Shown: positions 34,616 to 43,402 of the stretch, one piece after another | Layout of the letters: every line of letters begins with the position of its first letter | Numbering within the stretch: the first letter of the stretch is position 1 | Assembly (NCBI GenBank): GCA_026390165.1 | Contig: JAPLGM010000029.1 | Location: 34,996-98,995, forward strand | From: Campylobacterales bacterium | Lineage (GTDB): Bacteria > Campylobacterota > Campylobacteria > Campylobacterales > Sulfurimonadaceae | DNA length: 64,000 nucleotides | Reading direction: 5' to 3' | Position numbers and translations under genes: made by a program | Notes under the pieces: model-generated | The model's database searches: none | What the model was told of the DNA's origin: nothing | The model's input: the letters and a program-made list of their open reading frames with translations, nothing else

Positions 34616-35685
34616 TGGAAAACAATACTTTTTTACACTGGGTAGGAGTTGCGGCACTTAGCCTTACCCTCTGGCTCTTCTTCCCTTTTTTAAAAAGCTT
34701 TTCTGCGGCGTTGCTCTTGAGCATGGCATTCTACCCCCTCCATCGGGCATTGCAGCTACGACTCGAAAAACAGAAATATTTTGCAATGATTGCCGCTGTA
34801 AGTTCAGCCGCACTTATAACACTCGCCCTTGCTATTATTATCTTTTTACCTATTACCCTCTTCTTGTACCATCTTCTCAATAATCCCACTACTATTATTG
34901 TAGCCGTTCGACAAGGAGGTGAGATGATTGGTACTTTTGGTACCCACCTCCCCTCCACCATAGCATGGCTCCAAGATCCTCTTGATGCCCTCTTTATCAA
35001 AGCCAAATTACACAACGATGAAATCATCACTTTTCTCATAGGCTGGCTTCAGAATGGGTTCAAACTATTTTTTTCCATGATAGGTGAGATGATTATGATC
35101 ATCCTCTTTTTCTTCTTTTTACTGTGGTATGGACGACGGGTCAATCTCTTTTTACTCCCCATCATCCCCCTTGAGCGCTATGTAAAACGAGAATTTTTAA
35201 ATGAAATGACGAAAACAACTGCCGTCGTCTTCTACACCTTCATTGGGGTAATGATCGCACAAGGGTTAGCATTCGGAATTTTTATCGCTTTCTTTCAAGG
35301 GTATAATCCCCTATTTCTCGGTTTTTTAACCGCCTTTTGTTCCATTATCCCCATTGTCGGGACAGGATTGGTTTGGATTCCTATTGCCCTACATGAATAT
35401 CTCGATGGGCATATCCTCAATGCGGTGATCATCTCTCTTTATTCATGGGCGATGATGGCATTTTTTATCGACAACATCGTAAAACTGCTCCTTCTAAACT
35501 TTGTCAATAAAACCATCGGGAATGGTAAACAACGTCTCAATGACTTTCTTATCTTTTTTGCCATCGTAGGGGGATTAGCAACATTCGGATTTTGGGGAGT
35601 TATTTTAGGACCAGCTATTGTCGCTTTTTCAATTACGACATTGAGAGCATTGCGGAAAGTTAATCGTTCTGGGTTACGCGGATAG
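34612..35685 (+). CDS. AI-2E family transporter (PerM/YdiK-like)
   Basis: The 357-aa membrane protein has about eight transmembrane segments and the family's conserved features: FKSFSAALLLSMAFYPLHRAL early, then YNPLFLGFLTAFCSIIPIVGTGLVWIPIAL and the C-terminal FGFWGVILGPAIVAF. Members are linked to export of autoinducer-2, Na/H exchange or unknown solutes. The start may be GTG 34612 or ATG 34615; the latter overlaps the ABC-gene stop as TGATG. Co-transcription with the ABC exporter is clear from this overlap. Confidence 0.87.
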   Translation: MMENNTFLHWVGVAALSLTLWLFFPFLKSFSAALLLSMAFYPLHRALQLRLEKQKYFAMIAAVSSAALITLALAIIIFLPITLFLYHLLNNPTTIIVAVRQGGEMIGTFGTHLPSTIAWLQDPLDALFIKAKLHNDEIITFLIGWLQNGFKLFFSMIGEMIMIILFFFFLLWYGRRVNLFLLPIIPLERYVKREFLNEMTKTTAVVFYTFIGVMIAQGLAFGIFIAFFQGYNPLFLGFLTAFCSIIPIVGTGLVWIPIALHEYLDGHILNAVIISLYSWAMMAFFIDNIVKLLLLNFVNKTIGNGKQRLNDFLIFFAIVGGLATFGFWGVILGPAIVAFSITTLRALRKVNRSGLRG

Positions 35686-35733
35686 ATTTTTCTACTTTCA
35701 AGGAGAGTTTTACCCCTCTCCTCGAAAAAAAAC

Positions 35734-36048
35734 TTACGCTTTGAGAGCTTGTACCTCATCACGCAGACGATTGAGCTCTTCCATAATAGCCTCAAGAACC
35801 TCATTCGACTTCTCAGTCATATTGTCACCACTATGGGTGTAACGTTGAAGCGTTGATTGAAGCGTATTCGTCAACTGATCGAGTTTTTCTTTAGCACTAT
35901 CAATAAGCTCATGGCGATCGAAATGAATGTTATCTTCAAGATCATGGATCTTATCAATAATTTCATCTTGGTGCTTAATAGCATAATAGGTTGCTACTCC
36001 TCCAACTATAGCTCCGAGTAAAAGACCGATTGCATTGTTTTGATTCAT
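35734..36048 (-). CDS. YtxH-domain small membrane protein
   Basis: The 104-aa protein has one N-terminal transmembrane helix (IGLLLGAIVGGVATYYAI, residues 6-23) with the glycine pattern of YtxH proteins. A long amphipathic, probably coiled-coil helix follows (residues 25-100), which is rich in D, E, K and Q with heptad-like spacing. YtxH proteins are general envelope or stress-related proteins of unknown exact role. An upstream AGGAGA lies before the ATG. The 98-aa gene upstream is in the same direction 15 bp away, so the two probably form one operon. Confidence 0.78.
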   Translation of the reverse strand: MNQNNAIGLLLGAIVGGVATYYAIKHQDEIIDKIHDLEDNIHFDRHELIDSAKEKLDQLTNTLQSTLQRYTHSGDNMTEKSNEVLEAIMEELNRLRDEVQALKA

Positions 36049-36063
36049 AATATTCTCCTCTAG

Positions 36064-36360
36064 TTAGTTTGATTTTTTTTTGAAAATATTTGACACTGCA
36101 CCGATGAGCAAAGAGCCCAACGTAACTTTGGCAATGCCACTGGATATCTTTAATACCACATCTTGTACTTCATTAAGCGTTAAGACCATTTTGGCGGAAA
36201 GAAATTTAAACTCACTTTGCGCATACGCCATACACTCGTTAAACTGATTGATGCTTTTGTATACCTCAAGACTAACCCGAACCGCTACAATCGTAATAAT
36301 AACCATACACACGGCAATAATACCTATAAAAAAGGTTATTAAGTCACTCTCCATTTCCAC
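36064..36360 (-). CDS. Small membrane protein, DUF948-like
   Basis: The 98-aa protein has a transmembrane helix at about residues 7-28 (ITFFIGIIAVCMVIITIVAV), then a helix with QFNECMAYAQSEFKFLSAKMVLTLNEVQDVVLKISSGI resembling the DUF948 coil, and a second short hydrophobic stretch. A basic KKKSN tail ends it. I do not recognise a specific function. The neighbour is a YtxH protein, a pairing also known from Gram-positive stress operons. An AGGTGG sequence precedes the ATG. Confidence 0.65.
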   Translation of the reverse strand: MEMESDLITFFIGIIAVCMVIITIVAVRVSLEVYKSINQFNECMAYAQSEFKFLSAKMVLTLNEVQDVVLKISSGIAKVTLGSLLIGAVSNIFKKKSN

Positions 36361-36449
36361 CTCCCTTCACTCTCTGTATTAATAATACTACTCTAATAAC
36401 TCTTAATTATGATGATTCTTCTAAAAAATCTATCCTATTAAAGATTGAT

Positions 36450-36617
36450 CTACCGACGATTATCATGCTTGCGATTATCATGCTCATGAGAGTCATACTG
36501 GCGAGGCGACTCCCTAAAGTGTCTATTTGGGTCAATAATACACCCCGAAAATTGAACCGCTATGAAGCCAAAAACACCAATTCTCATAATAAACTTTTTT
36601 ATAGATAAAGTTATCAT
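36450..36617 (-). CDS. Small lipoprotein with His/Asn/Arg-rich tail
   Basis: This 55-aa gene is short but well supported. It has an AAAGGA ribosome-binding site 7 bp before the ATG at 36617, a basic N-terminus (KK), a hydrophobic stretch (MRIGVFGFIAVQFS) and a lipobox FSGC with C26. The mature part ends SHEHDNRKHDNRR, with a repeated HDNR motif. It is likely a membrane-anchored lipoprotein, perhaps metal-binding because of the histidines; this is inference. It lies in the same orientation between the helicase gene and the small membrane-protein genes. Confidence 0.7.
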   Translation of the reverse strand: MITLSIKKFIMRIGVFGFIAVQFSGCIIDPNRHFRESPRQYDSHEHDNRKHDNRR

Positions 36618-36710
36618 TCGTTTTCCTTTGTGCTATCAGATAAATACTACATACTGTACCATACATTTTTTAAGATAACAATAAAAAAGAATATATAATA
36701 AAAAATACTT

Positions 36711-37955
36711 TTACGTGGAAGGGCTAAACTGTTTCGCCTTCGGATGAACAAAACAGAGTTTTTCCCATGATCGGTTTGGTTTCGTAAGGGTTACCCGATG
36801 CGCCGAAACTGAGCGAGACAAGGCGACATAAAACTGTGAGGGGGCAAAAATTTCGTTTGTCTCAATGACATAATCCGCCAAAGACATCCCCTGTGATTTA
36901 TGGATCGTGATCGCAAATGCCAAGGCAAGGGGAAACTGACTGAGGGTGATGAGCTTCTCTTCCGTTGTTGTTTTACCTTTTTCAACCCACTTGGTTTTCG
37001 TCGTCTCTACTCGCTCCACTTTTACACTTTTGCCATCGGCTTTTTTGACCCAGACGGTATCCTCTTCGATAGAGAGTATCCGCCCCCGTTCGCCGTTGTA
37101 ATAGTTCCACGCATTACGGGTAAAGAGGATTGGAGCGCCAATCTTAAATGCCATCACCCTCTCCAAACGGCTCTCACTCAAAAATCGCTCTATATCGCGT
37201 TCTTGCATCTTCTTATCGTGAAGGGTAATGTGGGTAGAGAGTTCAATAATCTCACCGTTGAGATGCTCTAACTGTGCGCGATTATGATTTTGTGCACTGA
37301 TATTTTTACCGTATAACACCGTAATTTCTGACTTATCTTCGGGTAATGTTCGTATAAGAGCATTCAATGCCACCTTTGAATTTTCATCCAAAGAGGCGTG
37401 ACGAACACACTCTAGCAGGCTCAAAAATTCTGCCTCCTCTGTACGGTAGGATCCTTCCAAATGAAGCGTTTGAAAATCAAACCGTTCCCAACTTGGCGAC
37501 TCAAAGGCAAAATAAATATTCTCTCCGCCTCGTACGACGGGGGGAAGCTGCAAAAAATCTCCTACGACAATCAGCCGTCCGTTAAACTGGGCTTGCAACA
37601 GTCGCAACCGTATCATATCCAGCAACGGTGCACTCACCATCGAAATCTCATCGATAATAATCATCTCCATACTTTTGATCAGTTTGGCATTTTTTTTGGA
37701 AAGTTCGAGCTTGCCCCCCATCTCTAGCTCTTCTTGAGAGTTACAAATCCCTAAATCCAAAAAACTATGAAGCGTTTGACCTCCGATAAGCGTCGCTGCC
37801 ATCCCTGTAGAAGCTAAACGGGCGACTGCTTTCCCTTTTTGAACGGCATCCTCAATAATGGCACGAGTAAGGGTAGTTTTCCCCGATCCAGCCCCCCCAG
37901 TGATAAAGAGGTTAGAGGTTTCTAAGACTTTTAGTGCGTTTTTAATCATTCTCAT
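36711..37955 (-). CDS. RecD/Pif1-like superfamily 1 helicase
   Basis: The 414-aa ATPase has ITGGAGSGKTTLTRAI as Walker A at about 18-33 and MIIIDEISMVSAPLLDMIRL as Walker B at about 97-116. VVGDFLQLPPV is motif III, and the C-terminal FALAFAITIHKSQGMSLADYVI plus FYVALSRSVSAHRVTL are motifs V-VI. These are the marks of Pif1/RecD2-like 5'-3' DNA helicases. It overlaps the VWA gene upstream by 14 bp, so both are expressed together. Short Pif1-like helicases of this size are common in Campylobacterota. It probably acts in DNA replication or repair. Confidence 0.9.
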   Translation of the reverse strand: MRMIKNALKVLETSNLFITGGAGSGKTTLTRAIIEDAVQKGKAVARLASTGMAATLIGGQTLHSFLDLGICNSQEELEMGGKLELSKKNAKLIKSMEMIIIDEISMVSAPLLDMIRLRLLQAQFNGRLIVVGDFLQLPPVVRGGENIYFAFESPSWERFDFQTLHLEGSYRTEEAEFLSLLECVRHASLDENSKVALNALIRTLPEDKSEITVLYGKNISAQNHNRAQLEHLNGEIIELSTHITLHDKKMQERDIERFLSESRLERVMAFKIGAPILFTRNAWNYYNGERGRILSIEEDTVWVKKADGKSVKVERVETTKTKWVEKGKTTTEEKLITLSQFPLALAFAITIHKSQGMSLADYVIETNEIFAPSQFYVALSRSVSAHRVTLTKPNRSWEKLCFVHPKAKQFSPST

Positions 37956-39021
37956 CCTTCATAACAATCACCCTCCCAAACGGAACGTCTCCCTCATACG
38001 GAGTAATCCAAAGCGTCTCATAGTACGGCTCACTCATCGGAAACGTCCCCTCCAAATCGGTAAAATAAAGCAATACCCGTGGAGGGGTCATTTGTGTATC
38101 AATAAATTCAAAAACAGGGGTAAAATCAGTTCCCCCGCCCCCTTCAATCCTATACTCTATACTCTCCCCATTGCTAAATCTCTGATGACTTCTCACGCGA
38201 TCATCACACACAATCAAATCAATCGTATACGAACCAAACAGCTCTGTAATGGATTCAATCTCAGCGATAAACTGTGAGAGTAAAACCTCATCGACCGACC
38301 CTGAGCTATCAAGTGCAATGGCAAGTTCCAAATGGCGTGAAGTAGCACTGGGGAGATAAATCCCTGCATAGAGAAGTTTTTTCGAAGGGGGCATCATCGT
38401 ATAATCGCTGACGTAATATCCGCCGATACAATCACGCAACTCACTACGCCAGTCAACCACCCCTTTAAGGGCTATGGGGATCAATCGCTCCAATCCTTCG
38501 GGCAAACTTCCCATCTCTTTGGCTTTTTGAAGGGCATTTTGAGCACGTATCTCGGTTTGTGCCGTTTCAAGTTTATCACTCTCATCATTTCGTCGTAAAT
38601 CATTATCTTTATCGTTGAGATCTTCACGGGTAATCGTATCCAGAAGTTCTTCATAAATCTCTTCAGCGTATTGCCCTCGAAAACGGGGGTCGTAGGTAAT
38701 CTTGCTGGGGGGAGTGAAATCATTGTCGATAAGCATAGTATTAATAGCATGTTCGCACGCCGTATACCAAAGCCATGGAGAGCGATTGCCAAGACGCGAA
38801 GGGTGAGAGAGGACAGTATGAAGGGCGGCATTGGAGAGAGAAAACGCCACCTGCTCATCACTTAGCGTATTGAAAAAATCCTCTCTGTACTCGAAACGGT
38901 TACCGTGCAGGGTGAAACTTTCGATATTGTCATTCACCACGATTTCCAAACCGCTCGATAAAGTGCCAAAATAGGGGTGCTCTACGAGGAGCTTGGATTT
39001 GACGCGGCTAAAGTCTAACAC
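37942..39021 (-). CDS. VWA-domain metallopeptidase-like protein (DUF2201 type)
   Basis: The 359-aa protein has an N-terminal domain with ALHTVLSHPSRLGNRSPWLWYTACEHAIN, a position where DUF2201 proteins carry zinc-type histidines, and a C-terminal von Willebrand A fold. The MIDAS motif is DSSGSVDE at about 228-235, and GGGGTDFTPVFE is the second metal site. Such proteins work with MoxR AAA ATPases as substrate adaptors or metal chaperones. The MoxR partner lies 6.2 kb away at 45255-46259, on the other side of the Type III RM locus. The start is GTG at 39021, joined to the res stop as TAGTG, so the original start region may have been changed by insertion. Confidence 0.85.
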   Translation of the reverse strand: MLDFSRVKSKLLVEHPYFGTLSSGLEIVVNDNIESFTLHGNRFEYREDFFNTLSDEQVAFSLSNAALHTVLSHPSRLGNRSPWLWYTACEHAINTMLIDNDFTPPSKITYDPRFRGQYAEEIYEELLDTITREDLNDKDNDLRRNDESDKLETAQTEIRAQNALQKAKEMGSLPEGLERLIPIALKGVVDWRSELRDCIGGYYVSDYTMMPPSKKLLYAGIYLPSATSRHLELAIALDSSGSVDEVLLSQFIAEIESITELFGSYTIDLIVCDDRVRSHQRFSNGESIEYRIEGGGGTDFTPVFEFIDTQMTPPRVLLYFTDLEGTFPMSEPYYETLWITPYEGDVPFGRVIVMKDEND

Positions 39022-41585
39022 TATACATCTTTACAATTTGTTACTCTATCTTTATATTTCAAGCCAATTAGGTCAAAATGTTTTTTTGCATACTCCATTT
39101 GCCAATCTTCTCGCGCCCTACTATCTCTTTTTTTATCACTTCCTTTGGTTTCTATAATAAAACTTCCTTCACTTTCATCATGTTTTATAATCGCAAAATC
39201 GGGAGAATAAGAACCTAGCGGCGTTTTTATTTTAAATCGTTTTGGCAGTTTTGCAAAAAATTTGAAGTGAATATCGGCGCATTTGATGAAATCTTGCTCT
39301 ACTGTGCTGTCAAATTGCTCCGATTCATACAGCCCTTTTTTACACTCTTCCAAATCATACCCATTGATTTCATCCAAAAAGATATTCGTAAACTCATAAT
39401 AATCATCTATTTTTTTATAGGTCAGCCCATCAACACTAAGCATTTGAAGCATAGTGTCTTCAAAAACTTCAATTGCTTTTTTCAGATACTCATCACTATT
39501 TTTTATAAACTCTTTCGTAAATTTCTCTAGTCCAACCATTTCAAAAATATCGATAATCGTTGATTTTGTTAACCCTAACTGTTTTTCAATAATTGCTACA
39601 ATATTGGGCAACTCCTCTTCAAAATCAAGCTTACTGCTTTTTACATCACTCACATATCCATCAAAATTACTCTCAATATTTCCAAACTGTTTTAGAATCT
39701 TTTTTTCTCTCACTTCTATGTTTTGAAGCTCTTTAGCGACCAACTCTTTGTATTGTGAACTGTTAAGCGATATTTCATATACGGTTTTTTGTTTGAGTTT
39801 TTCCCAAAGTTCCCTAAACTCTTTTAGCTCTTGACTCTCTAAATCATATTTTCTTTTTGATGTTTTCTTTTTAGCCAAATTATTGGGTTGTTGGTAGCTT
39901 TTTTCATTGCCGTTTATTTCATATTCAAGCTGTAGACTTTTTGCAAACTCATCAAAACTCTCATTGGCTATAACTGTTAGTCTATTTATCTCTTTATCTT
40001 CGATTCTTTGTCCGCTTGAATTTACGCTTAGTCTCACCCCTCGACCAATAATCTGCCTTTTCTTCATTTGGGACTTTGTGTCATTGAGTGTTGTAATAAA
40101 AAATACATTAGGATTGTCCCAACCCTCTTTTAGCGCACTATGAGAAAAGATAAAACTTCTATTTTCGTCAAAACTAAGAAGTTTTTCTTTGTCTTTCATA
40201 ATCAAATCATACGTCTCTCTTTGGAGTTTTCGATCACTATCGTTGTTTTTAAGCTCATCAATAAATTCGGCTTTTCTTTTTGCAAAATAATAAGCATAAA
40301 CATCTTTTGCCTCAATATCTTTAAAGCTTTCAAAATTTACTTTTAATCTATCAAATTCATTTACGAAATGCTTTTCCATCCAACCATTTTCAGCACTCAA
40401 AAAATTTGCTACTTTATCCACAAAAAAGAGACTTAACACTTTTATATCTTTTTGTTTTAGTTCTTCAAATTTCATCATATGCAGTTTGATAGCTTCACTT
40501 ATTTGCTCTTTTTGGATCTCTTTTTTGACTTGCCCATTAACATCATTAAGCCCAAGTTTCACACCATTTTCAAACTTTATAAACATCTCTTTAAACGATA
40601 TTTCATCGACGATAAATCCACTATAGATAGGATTTTTAGTTTTCTCCTTGAGGCTGTCATCCCCTTTTATTTTGACTAGTTTTGTTGTAAATTCATCTTT
40701 GTTTTTTACAATAAGTTCCAAAGATGCAACTGGTCTTTTAGACGATTTATCAATTTCAAGTTTCACAACACGAATATAAACATCATTAATAGTTTGATTT
40801 TCACTCAGTGCTAAAACATCGATTTGTTTCACAAGCCCACAATCGAGTGCCTCTTTTGCCCCTAAACTATACGTCAAATTGTAATAATTTTTATGTGTTG
40901 CCGAATATCTAAGGGTAAACAGAGGATTGAGTTCATTTAGTGCTGATTTGCTTAAATCACTCTCCATATTTTGTGGCTCATCAAGGATTAAAATAGGATT
41001 TGTTTTTTGTAAACTCATTTTAGGACTTCCTATAAATCCCTCTCGTGGCATATTTAAAACGGTATTGACTCTCTTAAAACTATCTATTGTCATGATCATA
41101 ATTTGAAGATTATCATCTCGGATAAAATGTTTAAGAGTTCCCAATCGTGAGGAGTCATATTCAAAATAATCGTAAGTAAATTTGTACTCATTTTTAAAGT
41201 ACTCGACCATACTTGCAAGTGCATTTAAAACACCCTCTTTGATTGCAATAGAGGGTACGATAATGATATATTTTGTCCAGCCATATTTAGCGAATAACTC
41301 TAAAATGGTTTTGATATAAACGAACGTTTTTCCCGTCCCAGTCTCCATCTCTACCGAAAAATCAAGCGTTTGAAGCATCAAAGACTCTTCTATCGTGTTT
41401 AGCTTTTGTATTTTGTGAAGATTCTCTAAAATGTCTTCTTGTGATAGGTGAAGTTCATTAGCACAAACCGCCTCACCATCAAATATATCAAAACTATTGT
41501 CTTGTTTGGGTTGCCCAGAAAAAAGTTCTACAATCGAGCGTATCGCTTTTTCTTGATGGAGTTGTTTTAGGTATTTTATTTGCAT
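39021..41585 (-). CDS. Type III restriction endonuclease subunit (Res)
   Basis: The 854-aa protein has the SF2 helicase motor: VEMETGTGKTFVYIKTI (motif I, about residue 77), ILDEPQNMES (motif II) and RYSATHKNYYNL (motif III). HSALKEGWDNPNVFFI and RQIIGRGVRLSV serve as motifs V and VI. Its C-terminal nuclease site is SYSPDFAIIKHDESEGSFII followed by ETKG, a PD...ExK motif. It cuts DNA at a distance from unmethylated sites in complex with Mod. Two unrelated genes separate it from mod. Its TAG stop abuts the GTG start of the VWA gene. Confidence 0.93.
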   Translation of the reverse strand: MQIKYLKQLHQEKAIRSIVELFSGQPKQDNSFDIFDGEAVCANELHLSQEDILENLHKIQKLNTIEESLMLQTLDFSVEMETGTGKTFVYIKTILELFAKYGWTKYIIIVPSIAIKEGVLNALASMVEYFKNEYKFTYDYFEYDSSRLGTLKHFIRDDNLQIMIMTIDSFKRVNTVLNMPREGFIGSPKMSLQKTNPILILDEPQNMESDLSKSALNELNPLFTLRYSATHKNYYNLTYSLGAKEALDCGLVKQIDVLALSENQTINDVYIRVVKLEIDKSSKRPVASLELIVKNKDEFTTKLVKIKGDDSLKEKTKNPIYSGFIVDEISFKEMFIKFENGVKLGLNDVNGQVKKEIQKEQISEAIKLHMMKFEELKQKDIKVLSLFFVDKVANFLSAENGWMEKHFVNEFDRLKVNFESFKDIEAKDVYAYYFAKRKAEFIDELKNNDSDRKLQRETYDLIMKDKEKLLSFDENRSFIFSHSALKEGWDNPNVFFITTLNDTKSQMKKRQIIGRGVRLSVNSSGQRIEDKEINRLTVIANESFDEFAKSLQLEYEINGNEKSYQQPNNLAKKKTSKRKYDLESQELKEFRELWEKLKQKTVYEISLNSSQYKELVAKELQNIEVREKKILKQFGNIESNFDGYVSDVKSSKLDFEEELPNIVAIIEKQLGLTKSTIIDIFEMVGLEKFTKEFIKNSDEYLKKAIEVFEDTMLQMLSVDGLTYKKIDDYYEFTNIFLDEINGYDLEECKKGLYESEQFDSTVEQDFIKCADIHFKFFAKLPKRFKIKTPLGSYSPDFAIIKHDESEGSFIIETKGSDKKRDSRAREDWQMEYAKKHFDLIGLKYKDRVTNCKDV

Positions 41586-41588
41586 TTA

Positions 41589-42104
41589 TTAATGTCCAAG
41601 TTTTGCTAAAAAGTATTTTAAAGATTTATTTTTTGTTTTATCAATATCTTTTTTGGAAGAGATAAATCTTTTTACCAAATCTTCTTCGGATAATTTTTTT
41701 CCTGAATCAAATTTGTTTTTTAAATCTTCTTTTGATTTATTATCACTATTTTCCCAGCCTGATAACATCCAAGATTCAATTTCTTTTGCAACAATAGCAA
41801 CCGAAGTATTGGTCAGCTTATCTATTTGAATTTTGTCTCTATACCAACTTTTAAGCTCTAAAATACAAGTAAATTGCTGTCCCTTATCGCATTGTGTATC
41901 TAAATCAACTAAAATAAAAACTTTTTCGCATCCTCTTTTTAATAGTGCATTTACATCTTGTTTTATTTTATCTTTATTGAGTATTTTGCACGTTCTTTTT
42001 TTCCCTGGACTTGTAACAATTAAATTTTTATAAAATTTAGGTTTAAAATAATTATCAAAAAAAAGTTTGTCGCTATCACCCTCAACTATCAAACCTATCT
42101 TCAT
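41589..42104 (-). CDS. TOPRIM-like protein (DUF4276/RloB type) partnered with an AAA ATPase
   Basis: The 171-aa protein begins MKIGLIVEGDSDKLFFDNYF, where E8 fits the first TOPRIM acidic residue. Later it has VFILVDLDTQCD, which gives the DxD pair. AIVAKEIESWMLSGW, typical of DUF4276-like proteins, follows at about 108-122. The family acts as the nuclease or effector of ATPase-TOPRIM defence pairs such as PARIS, Gabija-like and Rlo/AbiL systems. It overlaps the ATPase gene by four bases and is followed three bases later by res. So it is part of the mod-ATPase-TOPRIM-res operon. Confidence 0.75.
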   Translation of the reverse strand: MKIGLIVEGDSDKLFFDNYFKPKFYKNLIVTSPGKKRTCKILNKDKIKQDVNALLKRGCEKVFILVDLDTQCDKGQQFTCILELKSWYRDKIQIDKLTNTSVAIVAKEIESWMLSGWENSDNKSKEDLKNKFDSGKKLSEEDLVKRFISSKKDIDKTKNKSLKYFLAKLGH

Positions 42105-43393
42105 AACAGTTCATCCTCTAAACCATCTAAAATTCCGATTTTTATCATTTCTACTATATCATTTTTATATATTTTCATGATTTTTTTGATATTTTTAATC
42201 TCTTTTGCACGTATCCCTTTTGTATCTCCATTAAAATCTCTAAACATAAAAATAATTTCATCAAGCTCCAGTTCACTTAACATTTCTGTGCTATGAGTAG
42301 TAAAAAATATCTGTTTATCATCATTACGCATGGTATTGAGAATGCAGGATAATACTTTCATATGCATGTGCCGCTCAGGCTCTTCTATCATCATCCCAAT
42401 TGAATGTTTATTTCCAATCAATGCGCTCATAATTGCTACAAAATGTATTGTTCCGTCTGAAACTTTTTGAAGCTTGATTGGATATATTTTTCCATTTACT
42501 TCCTCATTAAAAACAATATCAGTAGTAAAGCCATCTTTTATTTCGAATGAATTAATCAACTCAACTTCTCCAATCAATGAAGTTGAAATATCTTCAAATA
42601 CTTCTTTATCAAGATTGCTTAAATACTCAGCTAGATTGGTTCCATTTTCAAGGAAATAATCATATCCCAAGTTTTGGACTCCCTTAATATCATGTGCATG
42701 AAAATAATGAGATGAAAAAAGAGAATTTCGATTAAAGATTAGTTTTAAGTCTATTGGTTTCAATAAAGACCCATCATCTTTTGTAACTTGTAAAGCAAAT
42801 AGATTTTTTATTATATCTTCGGTACTCAACTTCTTGGTATTAAGTGAATATCTTAATGTAGTGGTACTATAACCAAAGTGAAAAGGTTCATATCGTTTTT
42901 TTGAAAGAGTTTCCAAATAATAACTGTCATTACTAATATATTTTTCAAAATTTTTATAAACTCTTATTATCTCAAAACCATCAACAATATTACCACTATC
43001 AATAAGTATATTTTTAATTTTTCCTGTTGCCATAATATCAATATTTGATTTTTTTGTATCAAAATCAAGTTCAAAAACAAAGGTGAGTTGCACTATATAA
43101 TCAATAATCTCATTGCCTATTAAAACCCTATTTTCAATCTTAAACCCTGCATTTAAATAGATTTCTTTCTCATCATAATGATAATTTTTTAAATTTTGAA
43201 ATCCAATTTTTGCTATTGCCCTAGCTGGATTTTCATAGATCAAAGTATCCAAAAATTCCAAAGCTTCTATGAGATTACTTTTCCCCGTATTGTTTGGAGC
43301 AATTAAACAATTTAAATCTCCAAATTCAAACTTACTATTTTTAAAACTTTTAAAATTGTCTAAATACAAACTTTCTAATCTAATATGTGACAT
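42101..43393 (-). CDS. OLD/AAA_15-AAA_21-like ATPase nested in a Type III RM locus
   Basis: The 430-aa SMC-like ATPase starts LESLYLDNFKSFKNSKFEFG and has Walker A APNNTGKSN at about 33-41. LQKVSDGTIHFVAIMSAL serves as the ABC-type signature. Walker B is IGMMIEEPERHMHMK, and FFTTHSTEMLSELE provides the switch histidine. It lacks its own TOPRIM domain, so it is not a full OLD protein; the adjacent gene supplies it in trans. The organisation resembles AriA/AriB of PARIS and the RloA/RloB pairs found in Campylobacter RM loci. It lies 10 bp downstream of mod. I infer a phage-sensing ATPase that controls the TOPRIM effector. Confidence 0.82.
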   Translation of the reverse strand: MSHIRLESLYLDNFKSFKNSKFEFGDLNCLIAPNNTGKSNLIEALEFLDTLIYENPARAIAKIGFQNLKNYHYDEKEIYLNAGFKIENRVLIGNEIIDYIVQLTFVFELDFDTKKSNIDIMATGKIKNILIDSGNIVDGFEIIRVYKNFEKYISNDSYYLETLSKKRYEPFHFGYSTTTLRYSLNTKKLSTEDIIKNLFALQVTKDDGSLLKPIDLKLIFNRNSLFSSHYFHAHDIKGVQNLGYDYFLENGTNLAEYLSNLDKEVFEDISTSLIGEVELINSFEIKDGFTTDIVFNEEVNGKIYPIKLQKVSDGTIHFVAIMSALIGNKHSIGMMIEEPERHMHMKVLSCILNTMRNDDKQIFFTTHSTEMLSELELDEIIFMFRDFNGDTKGIRAKEIKNIKKIMKIYKNDIVEMIKIGILDGLEDELL

Positions 43394-43402
43394 TTCATTT
43401 CC

